Position numbers and translations under genes: made by a program | Part shown: positions 1 through 9,718 of the stretch, piece after piece | Numbering within the stretch: position 1 is the stretch's first letter | Layout: every line of letters begins with the position of its first letter | Assembly (NCBI GenBank): GCA_963742865.1 | Contig: CAVUNW010000007.1 | Location: forward strand, 175,343-239,342 | DNA: 64,000 nt | From: Bog-532 sp963742865 | GTDB lineage: Bacteria; Actinomycetota; Actinomycetes; Streptosporangiales; Streptosporangiaceae | Direction: 5' to 3' | The notes under the pieces: generated by a model | Database searches by the model: none | What the model saw: the letters and a program-made list of their open reading frames with translations, nothing else | What the model was told of the DNA's origin: nothing

Positions 1-123
1 GTCCATCATCGTGTCGGTGAGGTCCTTGACCAGTTTGCGCAGCTCGGCGTCGAAATCACGGACGGGGTCGGCCGCGGTCCGCAGCACCGGATCACCGAAA
101 AGGCGGATCGGCTTCACGCTCAC
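1..123 (-). CDS. def: Peptide deformylase, N-terminal part (cut by window edge)
   Basis: Peptide deformylase removes the formyl group from the initiator methionine of new proteins. Only the first 41 codons are inside the window. They begin MSVKPIRLFGDPVLRTAAD, and the G-D-P-V-L-R segment is the conserved N-terminal motif of the family; the three metal-binding motifs lie outside. GTG at 123 is taken as the start because a GGGGAGGA Shine-Dalgarno-like stretch sits about 9 bases upstream. It runs in the same direction as priA, which fits the common actinobacterial def/priA neighbourhood, with one unrecognised gene between. The family call is firm for so short a piece, but active-site integrity cannot be judged. 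Confidence 0.85.
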   Translation of the reverse strand, partial: MSVKPIRLFGDPVLRTAADPVRDFDAELRKLVKDLTDTMMD

Positions 124-191
124 GAAAAAGATCCTCCCCGGCCGTGATGGGCCTTGTTTACCTGGCTTCTAGTGTATGGGGCCGGAAGGAG

Positions 192-1553
192 TCAGAGCCG
201 CGAACGGGCCTTGAACGCGGCCTTGCGGGCGGCCTTCGCCACGTCCGGTTCCGGGTGGTGATCGCTGAGCGTCGTGAGCAGCTCGGTCACCCCCGGGTGC
301 TCCACCCGCCACAGCCCGGCGACCAGCTCGGCCTGCGCGTGTGGCGGGAGATCGGGCAGCAGTTCGGCCACGACATCCTCCGGGGCGGCCTCTTCCAGCA
401 GGCCGGCGCCGAGGTCGACGAGCAGCCAGGCGCTGTCATCACGGCTGAGGCTGGCGTCCTCACCGTGCTCGCGCAGCCAGACCGCAGCGTGCGGGCGCAG
501 AACGGGGTTGGCCAGCGCCCGCCGGACGGCGGGCACGGCGGCCGCCCCAACCCGGTCCATCACCGCGAACGCGGCACCGCGCAGTCCGGGTGATCCCCGG
601 CTCGCGGCCTCGGTCAGCTCCTCGGCGGCACGTTCGGGGGTGCGCCGGCTGAGCCACGCCGCGATCTCGGCCTCGCCGTCGTCGGCGTCGTAGTCGGCCA
701 GCACGGCGAGCACGGCCGTGGCCTCGCCGTCGGCGCTGCCGCCCAGCACGGGGACCCACCAGCCCCGGGCACTGAGCCGCTCCCGGACCGCCCACAGCCC
801 GATCGGTGAGAGCGTGACGGTGAGCCCGGCCTCGGCTTCGTCCTCATCGGCGCCGAGCTCGACCACGCCGAGGTCGGCGAGCAGTTCCAGGCCCGGCTCC
901 AGGCCGGGGGAAAACGCGGGGGCCGCTTCCGGTCCCGCCGGGCCGGCTGCGGGGCCCGTTGCCGCCGGGGGCCCTGCTGCCCGGGCGGAGCCCGCATCAC
1001 GTTCGTTCGGATTAATGTTCTCGCCGCCGGCGCCGTTGCGGGGACCGACGGTCATCGCCCCGACCGCGGCCGCGTACGCCTCGAACAGGGCGTCGAGCCG
1101 CACCGGCCGGCCGGCCGTGTAGAGCGCGGTGACCAGCCCATCCAGGCTTTCCTGGCCGAGCACAGCGGCCGCGGCCTGGCACCACGTATCCAGGGCCTCG
1201 TCGGGCCGGCCGGACTCGAGCACGCCGAACCGCTCGCCGGGGCCCGCCCGGTTGCCGGACACCGCGACCATGCCCGTCCCGGTGGCGATGGCCCACGCGG
1301 CGCGGAGTTCCTCGGCGGACACGTCCAGGGCACTGGCCGCCGCCGCGGCGTCGGCCGCCGAAAGGTCACCGCCGTCAGCCACCGGCCGGCCCGTGCCCGT
1401 CCAGGCCGCCAGGTCGCGTGCGACCCGCAGCAGCGGGGCCACCCGGGCCGCGGCCATCAGTTCCTCGCGGGACGCCAGGCGGACAGGGGGCAGCCGGGTG
1501 AGGCTGCCCGAGCTCCGCGCCCGTGGCGGCAGGCTCTCATGCGAGGTTGCCAC
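192..1553 (-). CDS. Hypothetical Ala-rich protein with HEAT-like C-terminal part
   Basis: I do not recognise this 453-residue protein. It is soluble, acidic and alanine-rich, with no signal peptide or membrane segment. Residues roughly 30-180 look helical (ELRAAWAIATGTGMVAVSG). Residues about 180-215 form a low-complexity Pro/Ala/Gly linker. The C-terminal 170 residues contain paired amphipathic helices such as AAVPAVRRALANPVLRPHA and LPPHAQAELVAGLWRVEHPG, which resemble HEAT/Armadillo repeats. It starts at GTG 1553, lies between def and priA on the same strand, and is separated from priA by about 100 bases. Intact reading frame and coding-type third-position GC support a real gene. Function unknown; a scaffolding role would be a guess from the HEAT-like look only. 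Confidence 0.75.
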   Translation of the reverse strand: MATSHESLPPRARSSGSLTRLPPVRLASREELMAAARVAPLLRVARDLAAWTGTGRPVADGGDLSAADAAAAASALDVSAEELRAAWAIATGTGMVAVSGNRAGPGERFGVLESGRPDEALDTWCQAAAAVLGQESLDGLVTALYTAGRPVRLDALFEAYAAAVGAMTVGPRNGAGGENINPNERDAGSARAAGPPAATGPAAGPAGPEAAPAFSPGLEPGLELLADLGVVELGADEDEAEAGLTVTLSPIGLWAVRERLSARGWWVPVLGGSADGEATAVLAVLADYDADDGEAEIAAWLSRRTPERAAEELTEAASRGSPGLRGAAFAVMDRVGAAAVPAVRRALANPVLRPHAAVWLREHGEDASLSRDDSAWLLVDLGAGLLEEAAPEDVVAELLPDLPPHAQAELVAGLWRVEHPGVTELLTTLSDHHPEPDVAKAARKAAFKARSRL

Positions 1554-1656
1554 GCATGCACCTTACGACGTGGGTCACCGTGCTTGGGGCCACCGCGCCC
1601 AGCTTGTGACCGCCGACCGTGGTCAGGGCCGCCCAGGTGCGGGGCCACCGCGCCGG

Positions 1657-3702
1657 TCAGAGCACCTCTGCGGGATCAAGCTGGACGCGTACCGCACCGT
1701 GGTCCTTGCGCGGGCTGCGGGTGGCCTGCGCGGACTGCAGCGCCCGGGCCAGCGCCGAGCCCTCGGCCCGCGGGACGCGGATCAGCGCCCGGACCGGGGC
1801 GTCCTCCTCCTCGGCGTGGTCCTCCTCTTCGGGCACCGGGCCCAGCACCTCGGCCGCCGCCGGAAGACCGGTCACGCCGAGCAGTTCCCCGACCGCGGCG
1901 GCGGGGCCGGAGACCGCGGCCATCCGGACCGCGGGCGGGAACGACAGCTGGTCGCGTTCGGCCAGTTCACGTTCGGCGAAGCCGGCCGGGTCCCAGCGGA
2001 CCAGCGCCTGGACCGGGGCCAGGCCCGCATCGGCGTGCACGATGACGTTCCCGCCGGCGGCGGCCGGGCGGACCAGGGCAGCCGCGTTGAGCCACTTGCG
2101 CAGCGTCTCCTCGCCCGCCCGGAGGCTTGGCCGCCCCAGCAGGGCCCAGCCGTCCAGCAGCAGGGCGGCGGCGTACCCGCCGGCGGGGACCGGCTCGGCG
2201 CCCGGTGTGGCCACCACCACGGCCGGGTCCGCGGGCACGGTGGCGATCACGTGCTGGCCGCCGGAGAAGCGGACGGGGACGGACGGGAACGCGCGGCCGA
2301 GCTCTTCGGCGGTGCGGGCGGCCCCGGTGACGATGGCCCGGACCTGGGTGAAACCGCAGTTCGGGCAGCTCCAGCTGGCCGCGACCGCGCCGCACCAGCG
2401 GCACTGCGGGGTCTGCCGGGCGCCGGCGATCTCCAGCTGGCCGGCGCACACCGTGCACCGGGCCTGCGCGCGGCAGCGGCCGCAGGCGATGGCGGCGAGG
2501 TAGCCGCGCCGTGGCACCTGGACCAGCACCGGTCCGTCCGCCAGCGCCGCCCGCGCGGTCCGGATGGCCAGGCTGGGCAGCCGCGCGCTCAGCGCCGCCC
2601 CGTCCCGGGCCAGCTCGCCCTCATCGGCCGCGGGCCGGACCCGGGGGGCGGCGGCGCGCAGGGCCGCCCGGTCCCCCGCCAGGGCGCGGGCCCAGCCCGC
2701 CGCGACCAGCTGGGTGACCTCGGCGCTGCGCGCGAACCCGCCGATCAGGGCGGCGGCGCCCTGCCGGTGCGCGCGCAGCGCGAGCACCTCGCGGGCGTGC
2801 GGGTACGGCGCGCGGCGCTCGGCCAGCAGATCGTCGCCGTCGTCCCAGAGCACCACCAGGCCGAGGTCGCGGACCGGCGCGAACATCGCCGCCCGGGTGC
2901 CCGCCGAGATCCGGGCCGAGCCGCGCAGCACGGCCAGCCACCGCCGGTAGCGTTCGGCCGGGCCGAGGTCGGCGGTGAGGCAGACGTGCTGGCCCGGGCC
3001 CAGCTGGGCGGTCAGGGCGGCGTCCACCCGCACCAGGTCCTTGACGTCGGGGACGACGATGACGACGCCGCGGCCGGCCGCTACGGTCGCGGCCGCGGCG
3101 ATCGCGATCTCACCGGGCCAGTCCGGCCCGGGCAGCGCCGACCAGGCGGCCCGGACCCCGCGGCCGGTGGCCAGCGCGCCCAGGAACGCGTCGCCGGCCG
3201 GGTACCGGGCCCAGGAGCCCGGTTCGGGCCGGGGCGGCAGGCCCGGCGCGGGCGGTGACGGTTTGGCCTCGGTGCCCGCGTGCCGCGGCGGGATGGCCAG
3301 CCGCAGCACGTCGGCGAGCGTGCCGGCGTACCGGTCGGCGACGGCGCGGGCGAGCCCGGCGATCTCGGGGGTGAGGACCGGTTCGGGTGAGACCACGCGG
3401 TCCAGGTAGGAAAGCCGGCCCGGATGCTCGCTGGCGTCCACGCGGGCCAGCACGAACCCGTCGACCAGCTGGCCCGCGAACCGGACGCGGACGCGGCAGC
3501 CGGGGACGGCGGCGCCGGCGAGCCGTTCGGGCACGAGGTAGTCGAACGGGCGGTCCAGGTGCGCGAGCGGAATGTCCACCGCCACCTGGGCCACCGGCCG
3601 CTGCTGCGCGGGCGTGTTGTCGCGCGCCCGGGAGCGCGCCCGGGCGGCCGGGCGCTTACCAGCCGGAAGGGGGTCACCGGATCCCGGGCTGGTCTGCGTC
3701 AC
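1657..3702 (-). CDS. priA: Primosomal protein N' PriA (actinobacterial type)
   Basis: PriA recognises stalled replication forks and reloads the replisome. This 681-residue protein has the N-terminal 3'-DNA-binding domain (PLAHLDRPFDYLVPE near residue 45, VRVRFAGQLVDGFVL) and the cysteine-rich zinc region at about residues 404-450, with the pattern CGRCxxxxxCTVC...CRWC...CPNC. The helicase lobe looks degenerate: no GxxGSGKT Walker A can be found, and the DEEH position reads WDDGDD. That is typical of actinobacterial PriA, which are often annotated as probable or inactive helicases. Start GTG 3702; stop TGA at 1657-1659. It stands alone between the HEAT-like gene and the Rv2175c-like gene. Confidence 0.92.
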   Translation of the reverse strand: MTQTSPGSGDPLPAGKRPAARARSRARDNTPAQQRPVAQVAVDIPLAHLDRPFDYLVPERLAGAAVPGCRVRVRFAGQLVDGFVLARVDASEHPGRLSYLDRVVSPEPVLTPEIAGLARAVADRYAGTLADVLRLAIPPRHAGTEAKPSPPAPGLPPRPEPGSWARYPAGDAFLGALATGRGVRAAWSALPGPDWPGEIAIAAAATVAAGRGVVIVVPDVKDLVRVDAALTAQLGPGQHVCLTADLGPAERYRRWLAVLRGSARISAGTRAAMFAPVRDLGLVVLWDDGDDLLAERRAPYPHAREVLALRAHRQGAAALIGGFARSAEVTQLVAAGWARALAGDRAALRAAAPRVRPAADEGELARDGAALSARLPSLAIRTARAALADGPVLVQVPRRGYLAAIACGRCRAQARCTVCAGQLEIAGARQTPQCRWCGAVAASWSCPNCGFTQVRAIVTGAARTAEELGRAFPSVPVRFSGGQHVIATVPADPAVVVATPGAEPVPAGGYAAALLLDGWALLGRPSLRAGEETLRKWLNAAALVRPAAAGGNVIVHADAGLAPVQALVRWDPAGFAERELAERDQLSFPPAVRMAAVSGPAAAVGELLGVTGLPAAAEVLGPVPEEEDHAEEEDAPVRALIRVPRAEGSALARALQSAQATRSPRKDHGAVRVQLDPAEVL

Positions 3703-3723
3703 GCTCCCGTCCTACCAGAACAG

Positions 3724-3765
3724 GAGCGGTGACTGGCCCGGCTAGAGCGGTGACTGGCCCGGCTA
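3724..3765. repeat. Exact 21-nt tandem duplication over a stop codon
   Basis: Bases 3724-3744 and 3745-3765 are identical 21-mers. On the minus strand each unit begins with TAG, and the upstream copy supplies the stop codon of the Rv2175c-like gene, so a second in-frame TAG follows 21 bases later. Similar stop-associated duplications occur elsewhere in this window. Confidence 0.9.
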
Positions 3766-4125
3766 GAACGCGAGCGCCTGCGCCCGGCGGTTGACCTCGG
3801 TGCGCCGGTTCCGGCAGATCGCCTGGATCGGCGTGCCGGGCAGCGTTTCGTCCTCGGTGAACAGCCAGCGCAGGGCCTCGACTTCGTCGAAGCCGCAGTC
3901 GCGGAGCAGCGTCAGCGTCCCCTGCAGGCCCTTCACGATCTGGGGACCGTCCAGGAACGCGGCGGGAACCGCCATCGAGCCATCGGGGCGCGCGACAGCG
4001 AGGAGTTTCCTGTCACGGAGCAGTTGCTTGACACGGCCGGCGGGGATGCTGAGACGGGCGGCGACATCTGGAATCGGGAGCCAGTCCCCCACGAGGGAGT
4101 CGACCGCGGCGTTGATCTGAGCCAC
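3763..4125 (-). CDS. Rv2175c family DNA-binding protein
   Basis: This 120-residue protein matches the actinobacterial family of Mycobacterium tuberculosis Rv2175c, a small DNA-binding protein that in mycobacteria is a substrate of the kinase PknL. The N-terminal half carries a winged HTH of MerR-like type (WLPIPDVAARLSIPAGRVKQ, residues about 14-33) followed by a wing (LLAVARPDGSMAVPAAF). The C-terminal half has the family-typical LQGTLTLLRDCGFDEVEALR and a final basic segment. Length is normal for the family. Start is GTG 4125. It stands alone upstream of priA, and no kinase gene is visible nearby. Regulatory target unknown. Confidence 0.88.
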   Translation of the reverse strand: MAQINAAVDSLVGDWLPIPDVAARLSIPAGRVKQLLRDRKLLAVARPDGSMAVPAAFLDGPQIVKGLQGTLTLLRDCGFDEVEALRWLFTEDETLPGTPIQAICRNRRTEVNRRAQALAF

Positions 4126-4215
4126 GAATCAAATTTGCCACGCCACGACCGCAGCGAAACACCCCGGAGATTTAATTCGAGGCGCTGCCATTTCCGGCCC
4201 CGGCCGCGAGGGGCA

Positions 4216-5325
4216 TCAGACCTGGCGGAACCGGTCGCTGAAACGAGGGTCGTTCTCCCACCACGGGGCCGTCGGATCGTCCGGGTGAGACGTCCCGGGA
4301 TTCTCCGGCTGGGCGGCCGCGGGACTTTCCGGATGCGCGGCCGCGGGATCGTCCGGGTGTGCGGGCCCGGCCGGATCTGGGTCTGCTGTTCCTCCTTCTC
4401 CGGGCCCCGCGGGCACGGCCATGGGGCTACCGGGCGCGGCCCGCGCGGCGTCGCGCGCGTCCAGTTCGGCGTCGATCACGGCCGCCTCGGCCTCGTCCTC
4501 GCGGATGAACAGGATGAGCTGGGCCACCAGGAACGGCAGGCCGACCAGGTCGCCGAAGATCCACAGCGTGCCCCCGCCCAGGATCTGGTCCGTTTGCAGG
4601 CTGGGTCCCCAGGGCCGGGCCAGCGCGTGGTAGTACCCGGCGCCGATCAGACTGGTGTCCGCGAGCACGGCCAGGCCGAGGAACGCGTCGCCGATCACCT
4701 CGGCGGCCATGATCCACAGCGATACCCCGTAGGAGTAGATCCTGGGGACCGGGTCGACACGGAGCAGGGTCCAGAAGAACACAAAACCCGGCAGCAGCAG
4801 GGCCAGGTGCGTGAGTTCCCGGACCGCCACGCTATGGAACGCCGCCGTATACCAGGCGGTGAAGTACATGACGAAGGGCACGGCGACCAGCGCCAGCGTG
4901 GTGATGGCCGGGAACGTCAGCCACCTCGCCGCGCGGCTGCGGATCGCGCGCTCGATCCGCTGGCCGGCCGCCGGGAACACGGTGATGGCCAGGGTCAGCG
5001 GGCGCCCGAGGACCAGGAACAGGGGGGCGAGCAGGAGCAGCAGGATGGTCTGGAACGCGCGCATGTAAAACAGGACCCCGGAGTAGGTCCCGAACGACGA
5101 CATCGTCGCAATGACCACGATGCCGAGACCAAGGCCGAAGTTCACCGTCCGCCACCATGGCCACGGCTGCCCGCGGCGGCGCAGGCGCCGCACGCCCGCC
5201 AGGTAGCACCCGCCGAGCAGCACCACGAGCGCGAGCATCCACGGATCGAGCATCCACTCGGTCAGTGCACGCACCGCCGTCAGGTCCGGCGGACCGTGGT
5301 AGCCGCCAGCCAGTGCATGGGCCAT
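4216..5325 (-). CDS. CtaG-like cytochrome c oxidase assembly membrane protein
   Basis: The protein belongs to the caa3-type CtaG superfamily of polytopic membrane proteins, linked to copper handling and cytochrome oxidase assembly. About seven membrane segments are visible, starting WMLALVVLLGGCYLAGV and continuing with FQTILLLLLAPLFLVLG, FPAITTLALVAVPFVMYF and LWIFGDLVGLPFLVAQL. Family-typical features include the SSFGTYSGVLFYMR segment and the HSVAVRELTHLALLLPGFVF histidine region. The C-terminal 90 residues are a hydrophilic Pro/Ala/Asp-rich tail containing a degenerate 9-11 residue repeat (HPDDPAAAHPESPAAAQPEN). I chose ATG 5325; an upstream in-frame GTG at 5376 would add 17 unremarkable residues. 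No oxidase structural genes lie in the window. Confidence 0.85.
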   Translation of the reverse strand: MAHALAGGYHGPPDLTAVRALTEWMLDPWMLALVVLLGGCYLAGVRRLRRRGQPWPWWRTVNFGLGLGIVVIATMSSFGTYSGVLFYMRAFQTILLLLLAPLFLVLGRPLTLAITVFPAAGQRIERAIRSRAARWLTFPAITTLALVAVPFVMYFTAWYTAAFHSVAVRELTHLALLLPGFVFFWTLLRVDPVPRIYSYGVSLWIMAAEVIGDAFLGLAVLADTSLIGAGYYHALARPWGPSLQTDQILGGGTLWIFGDLVGLPFLVAQLILFIREDEAEAAVIDAELDARDAARAAPGSPMAVPAGPGEGGTADPDPAGPAHPDDPAAAHPESPAAAQPENPGTSHPDDPTAPWWENDPRFSDRFRQV

Positions 5326-5418
5326 GACAGCCACGCTATCGCCGCCCGGCCAGGGACCGGCGCACTGGTCCGCCACTGGCGGCAGGCCCGGGGCCCGTGT
5401 GGGCCCCGGGCCTGGGCG

Positions 5419-7412
5419 TCAGTGCCTCGAACCGAGCAGCGTCCCGAGGAAGAACGCCGGGCCGTTCGGTGTGCCGACCCCGGTTTCGTCGTCGTACCCG
5501 GGGGTGTCGTGCAGGGTCGAGCTCTGCACGTCGACCGTCTGCAGCCGGAAGAGATAACCCGCGGAGCTGTCGAGGAAGTTGGCGTAGTCGGTGCGGACCT
5601 GCGCCAGCGGCGACGACGGCGCAACGATGTCGTGCAGCGCCGGCGTCCCCAGCAGCCTGTAGTACAGGGGGTTGATGAACCCGAGCGAGCGGTGGGTGAA
5701 CTGGTCGGCCACGGCGACCACCCCGGCTATGAGCGGCGACGACAGGCTGGTCCCGCCGATGCGGTACTGCGACCAGTACGTGCCATCCGGGAACACCTGG
5801 GTCTCGCCGACCTCGAAGCCGGTATTGGGGTCGCCGGCCGCGGAGATGTCGGGCACCGCGCGCATCGGGGTACTGCCGTAGTACTCGGAGATACTCGCGG
5901 GCACCTTACCCGCCTGGTAGAAGGGCTGGGCGAACAGCTGGCTGGTCCCGCCGCCACCGCCAGAGTTGTAGGTTCCGGGCGGTGCAGGCGTCCAGGCCCC
6001 GTTGGTCAGGGTGGAGTAGGCGTTCTGCCATCCGTGCTCACCCACCCACTGGCCCCGGCTGCCGACCAGCACGCTGGTGCCGCCGACGCCGGTGACGTAG
6101 GGCAGGTCCGCGGGGAATTCCACCGTCTTCGCGGCCAGGTTCGTGCCGCCCGCGGTGTGGTCCCCGGAGTCGCCGGAGGAGAAGTTGACCGTGATCCCGG
6201 TCAGCGCCGCCTCCATGGAGTACTGCTCGTAGAAGGCGACGTAAGCCGAGCCGAGCAGGCTGAGGTCATCCGTCCCTGAGGTCCAGGAGTTGGTGATGAC
6301 GTCGGCGACGTGGTTGTCGATCGCGGTGGCCCATGCGCCGTCCAGGCCGCTTTCGCAGTCCGCCGCCCCGACGTAGACGATCTTGGCGCCGGGCGCCATC
6401 GCGTGGACGGCCTCGACGTCCAGGGTCTCCTCGCCGTACCAGCCCTGCGGGTCACAGACGCTCTCATCGTCGTAGCCGTTGGCGCCCGGGGTGATCTGCG
6501 TGAACTGGCCCGGGGTGAACAGCGGCTGCCGGTGGACGATGTTGTACTTCTGGGCGTCCTGGTAGATCGTCGGCGCGGCGTAGGCGTCCGTGATGGCCAC
6601 CGTGACGCCGCGGCCGGACACACCCGCGCGCAGCAGCGGGGACTCCCCGTAAGCCGACTGGTACTGCTGGGGTACGTACCCGCAGACGACGTACGGCTGG
6701 TGCTTGCCATAGGCGGGGGGCTTGTCGGTGGCGATCTTCTGGCCGAAGTACGCCGAGCACGGCTGCACCCGTACCGTGCGCCAGGCGGTGGCCCGGGCAG
6801 GGTGTCGGCGGGGGTCTTCAGGGTGGAACCCTGGTCGATGCCGAGCACCCCGCTGATCGCGCCGCTGACCGCGGTGGGCGTGCCGGCCGGCAGGGACAAT
6901 TCGCTGGTATTGGCCCGCACCGTCTTGCCGAGGTACGAATAGTTGTGCAGCTGGCTCCCGAACGTCTTCTGCACCTGGGCGACGGTGCCGCTGGCCTCGA
7001 CATACATCCCGCTCGGCAGCGTCTGCGTGACCTGGAAGCCTTGCCCGCGGAGCCAGTCCTGGACCGCGGCGACGGTGGCCTTAGCCGGGGCGTAGCGCTG
7101 GTCGAACGCCTGGTTGGACAGCCACTTGCCGTAGCTCGCGCTGGTGGGGTCGGAGATCGCCTGCAGGGTGGCGGCGGCACCGGCCTGGTCGCGCATGCCC
7201 AGCAGCACACCGAAGCTGACCTGTTCCGATGACGGTGTGGCGCTGAGGTCACGCGCCTTGTGAAGCCAGCGAGGGGTGCTGCCGGCGATGGAATGCCGCT
7301 GCGGGGGGCCCGAGGCGGACGCTGGGCCCGCCGCCGCAGCGACTCCGGCCACAGTGACCCCGCTGAGCACGCCAGCGAGCACCGCACGTCGGATGAAACG
7401 GAATGATGCCAT
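5419..7412 (-). pseudogene. Secreted S53 (sedolisin/kumamolisin-type) peptidase, frameshifted
   Basis: S53 peptidases are secreted acid-active serine-carboxyl proteases. ATG 7412 begins a signal peptide (RRAVLAGVLSGVTVAG) followed by the pro-kumamolisin activation domain (SASYGKWLSNQAFDQRYAP). The catalytic part continues in another frame from about 6795, with the Glu/Asp pair in EETLDVEAVHAMAPG, the oxyanion Asp in SSGDSGD and the nucleophile in GGTSLSSP near 5747. The two halves join if one base is restored around 6785-6795, where the sequence reads through PGPPPG into VQPCSAYFGQK. The total length of 1994 bases is one short of a 664-residue protein. All catalytic motifs are intact, so a sequencing error or very recent frameshift is as likely as true decay. 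Confidence 0.85.
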
Positions 7413-7553
7413 GTAGAGACCACATTCTGTGAAAACTGCACCGAAACCAACCCGCAACAGCAAACGCCCTGACGAGCTACCTGGTCAAGAGGACCACGCC
7501 AACGGAAACGCACATGAAACATGGCGTCAGGGGTGAAGGCCGCCGGGCGGCAA

Positions 7554-7586
7554 AAAGCGGGGCGGCCGCGAGGGCCGCCCCGCTTT
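7554..7586 (-). terminator. Intrinsic terminator downstream of the PfkB gene
   Basis: Perfect 14-bp arms (AAAGCGGGGCGGCC and its complement) enclose a 5-base loop. Read on the minus strand the hairpin is followed by a run of T, which is the direction of the erpA-pfkB operon. The hairpin separates that operon from the S53 peptidase gene. Confidence 0.85.
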
Positions 7587-7602
7587 CATGTTCTGCCGTG
7601 GT

Positions 7603-8578
7603 CTACCCCAGGTGCTGGGCTACTTCCTTGGCCGCGTCCTGGCCGTAGGCGGTGGTGAACCGCTCGGTCAGGGCGGCGCTGGTCAGCTGGTACTCCTGGG
7701 TGCCGACCGTTTCCAGGACGGACGCCGCGACCAGGCAGCCGAGCTGGGCCGCCCGCTCGAGCGGAAGCTGCCAGGCGACGGCGGCCAGGAAGCCCGCGCG
7801 GAATGCGTCGCCGGCGCCGGTCGGGTCGACCGCCTGTACGCCGGGGACCGCCTCCACCGTCACCGGCGGCTGGCCGGCCCGGGTGACCCGCGCGCCGTCG
7901 GGACCGAGCGTGGTCACCTGGATGCCGACGTGACGGCCGATCTCATCATGCGTCCCAGCCGGTCTTCTGCTCGATCAGGGCCAGCTCGTACTCGTTGGAG
8001 AACAAGTAGGCGGCCCCGTCCACCAGCGACCGGGTCTGCTCGGCGTCCATCCGCGGCAACTGCTGGGACGGGTCCGCGGCGAACGGTATCCCGGCAGCCG
8101 TGCAGCCCGACGTGTGCCGGAACATCGCCTCCGGATCGTCGGCGCCGATCAGGACCAGGTCGATGCCCCCGGCCCGCGCGGCCACGTCCGTGATGGAAAT
8201 GTCCCGTGCTTCGGTCATGGCGCCGGGGTAGAACGACGCGATCTGGTTGCCGTCCGCGTCTGTGGTGCAGACGAAGCGGGCGGTGTGGTTGCGCTTGGAC
8301 TCCAGCACACCGCTGGTGTCGACGCCATGAGCGTCGAGCCACGCGCGGTAGTCCGCGAAGTCCTGCCCCACGGCGCCAACCAGGAGCGGCTGCAGGCCAA
8401 GGCAGCCCATACCGAAGGCAATGTTCGCACCCACGCCGCCCTGCCGGATCTCCAGGCCGTCCACGAGGAACGACAGGGAGACGCGGTCAAGCTTGTCCGC
8501 GATGAGGTGCTCGGTGAACTTGCCCGGAAAGGTCATCAGGTGGTCGGTGGCCACCGACCCCGTGACCGCGATTCGCAC
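7603..8578 (-). pseudogene. PfkB family carbohydrate/nucleoside kinase, frameshifted
   Basis: Ribokinase-fold kinase of the PfkB family. The N-terminal frame (from GTG 8578) contains the GG-motif signature LEIRQGGVGANIAFGMGCLG and runs to GWDA then TGA at about 7944. The C-terminal frame resumes immediately with DEIGRHVGIQVTTLGPDG and holds the catalytic signature DPTGAGDAFRAGFLAA, with the conserved Asp of GAGD. One extra T at about 7943 accounts for the break: 976 bases is one more than needed for 324 codons. Homologues commonly sit beside erpA-type genes, as here (3 bases from erpA). Substrate unknown; adenosine or a sugar are usual for this subfamily. Both signatures are intact, so the base may be a sequencing error. 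Confidence 0.85.
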
Positions 8579-8581
8579 CGC

Positions 8582-8932
8582 TTAGTGGAACGAGTCGCCG
8601 CAGGCGCAGGAGCCTGACGCGTTGGGGTTGTCGATCGTGAAGCCCTGCTTCTCGATCGTGTCGACGAAGTCGATCGTCGCGCCCATCAGGTACGGCGCGC
8701 TCATCTTGTCCGTGACCACCTCGACGCCGCCGAACTCGGCCACGATGTCGCCGTCGATCGCGCGGTCGTCGAAGTAGAGCTGGTAGCGAAGACCGGAACA
8801 GCCGCCTGGCTGCACGGCGATGCGCAGCTTAAGGTCGTCGCGGCCTTCCTGGACAAGCAAGCTGCTGACCTTCGCGGCTGCACCCTCGGTGAGGATGATG
8901 CCCTGCTGCGTGGTCTCTTGCTGAACGGTCAT
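8582..8932 (-). CDS. erpA: Iron-sulfur cluster insertion protein ErpA (HesB/IscA family)
   Basis: A-type carrier that delivers iron-sulfur clusters to apo-proteins. The 116-residue protein has the three invariant cysteines, C45 in QPGGCSGLRYQL and C109/C111 in the C-terminal GSCACGDSFH. Length is normal. ATG 8932 is the start. The gene ends 3 bases before the GTG of the PfkB-type kinase, so the two are almost certainly cotranscribed, with the hairpin at 7554-7586 closing the operon. It could equally be named iscA/hesB; the ErpA label follows actinobacterial usage. Confidence 0.92.
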   Translation of the reverse strand: MTVQQETTQQGIILTEGAAAKVSSLLVQEGRDDLKLRIAVQPGGCSGLRYQLYFDDRAIDGDIVAEFGGVEVVTDKMSAPYLMGATIDFVDTIEKQGFTIDNPNASGSCACGDSFH

Positions 8933-9136
8933 CTGTTTCTGGCTCCCGGCTCGGGGTGTGGTTCCGGCGTGATCCGACGTGCTGTTTTTCAGTGCGCCTT
9001 TGCAGCGCGCTTATTCAGTGTGCCTGACTCTCAGCCACAACGATAAGGCCGGCACGGACATTCCGCGCCCCAGTGGTGTCAGGTTTCACGTGCCCGGACG
9101 ATTTCGCCTCTGGTTCCCGGCGCGGGCCGGGGGGCG

Positions 9137-9718
9137 TCACAGCCCGGGCGCGCCCCAGACCGGGAACCACCGGGACAGGTCCTGCTCCATCTTCAGGTCG
9201 CCCTCCAGGGCGCCCTTCACCTGCAGTTCGAGCGCGCTGTCCCGCCGCTGCCCGTCGAGCGGGGCGAACGGGTAGAACGTGCCCCGCTTGAACAGGTACA
9301 CCAGGCCCAGGCGCCGCTGCTTGTCGTCCCGGAAGGCGACGAGCGTGCAGAGCAGCTGCGGGCCGAAGCCGTTGTCGACCAGCGCGGAGTTCACCGCGTG
9401 CAGGTCGGTGACCAGATCCTCGACCTCGCTGGACATGTGCGAGCTGACCAGCCAGGTGAACCCGTACGAATCCTTGGTCACCTCGATCGGCAGCGAGCCG
9501 GTCTTCGCCCCGCTCAGGTCGAGCAGTTCGCGGACGTCCTTCTCCACGTCCGCGAACGCCTTGCCCTCGACCGGGCGGAAGCACACCGACCCGGTCCCGG
9601 TGGGGGTGAAGCCGGTCGCCGCCTCCAGGGTGACGGCCGCGGAAGGCAGCTGGAACAGCACGTCCAGGTTCGGCTGGACCGGCTTCGTCCGGCCGAGCAG
9701 CGTGTCCAGGAAGCCCAC
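9137..9718 (-). CDS. PspA-associated protein PspAB
   Basis: This 193-residue soluble protein begins MGFLDTLLGRTKPVQPNLD and matches the actinobacterial PspAB family, encoded with PspA-type envelope stress genes. Recognisable stretches are LFQLPSAAVTLEAATGF, YGFTWLVSSHMSSEVEDLV and RGTFYPFAPLDGQRRDS. No membrane segment is present. The GTG start at 9718 overlaps the TAG stop of htpX by one base, which implies translational coupling. The conserved order pspA, pspAA, htpX, pspAB suggests a role in membrane-stress proteostasis, but the biochemical function is unknown. Confidence 0.82.
   Translation of the reverse strand: MGFLDTLLGRTKPVQPNLDVLFQLPSAAVTLEAATGFTPTGTGSVCFRPVEGKAFADVEKDVRELLDLSGAKTGSLPIEVTKDSYGFTWLVSSHMSSEVEDLVTDLHAVNSALVDNGFGPQLLCTLVAFRDDKQRRLGLVYLFKRGTFYPFAPLDGQRRDSALELQVKGALEGDLKMEQDLSRWFPVWGAPGL

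Noticed and set aside
4024..6279. 751-codon plus-strand open frame antisense to the CtaG-like and S53 genes
   Set aside because: The minus-strand translations carry clear family motifs; the plus-strand product is low-complexity Arg/Gly/His-rich shadow.
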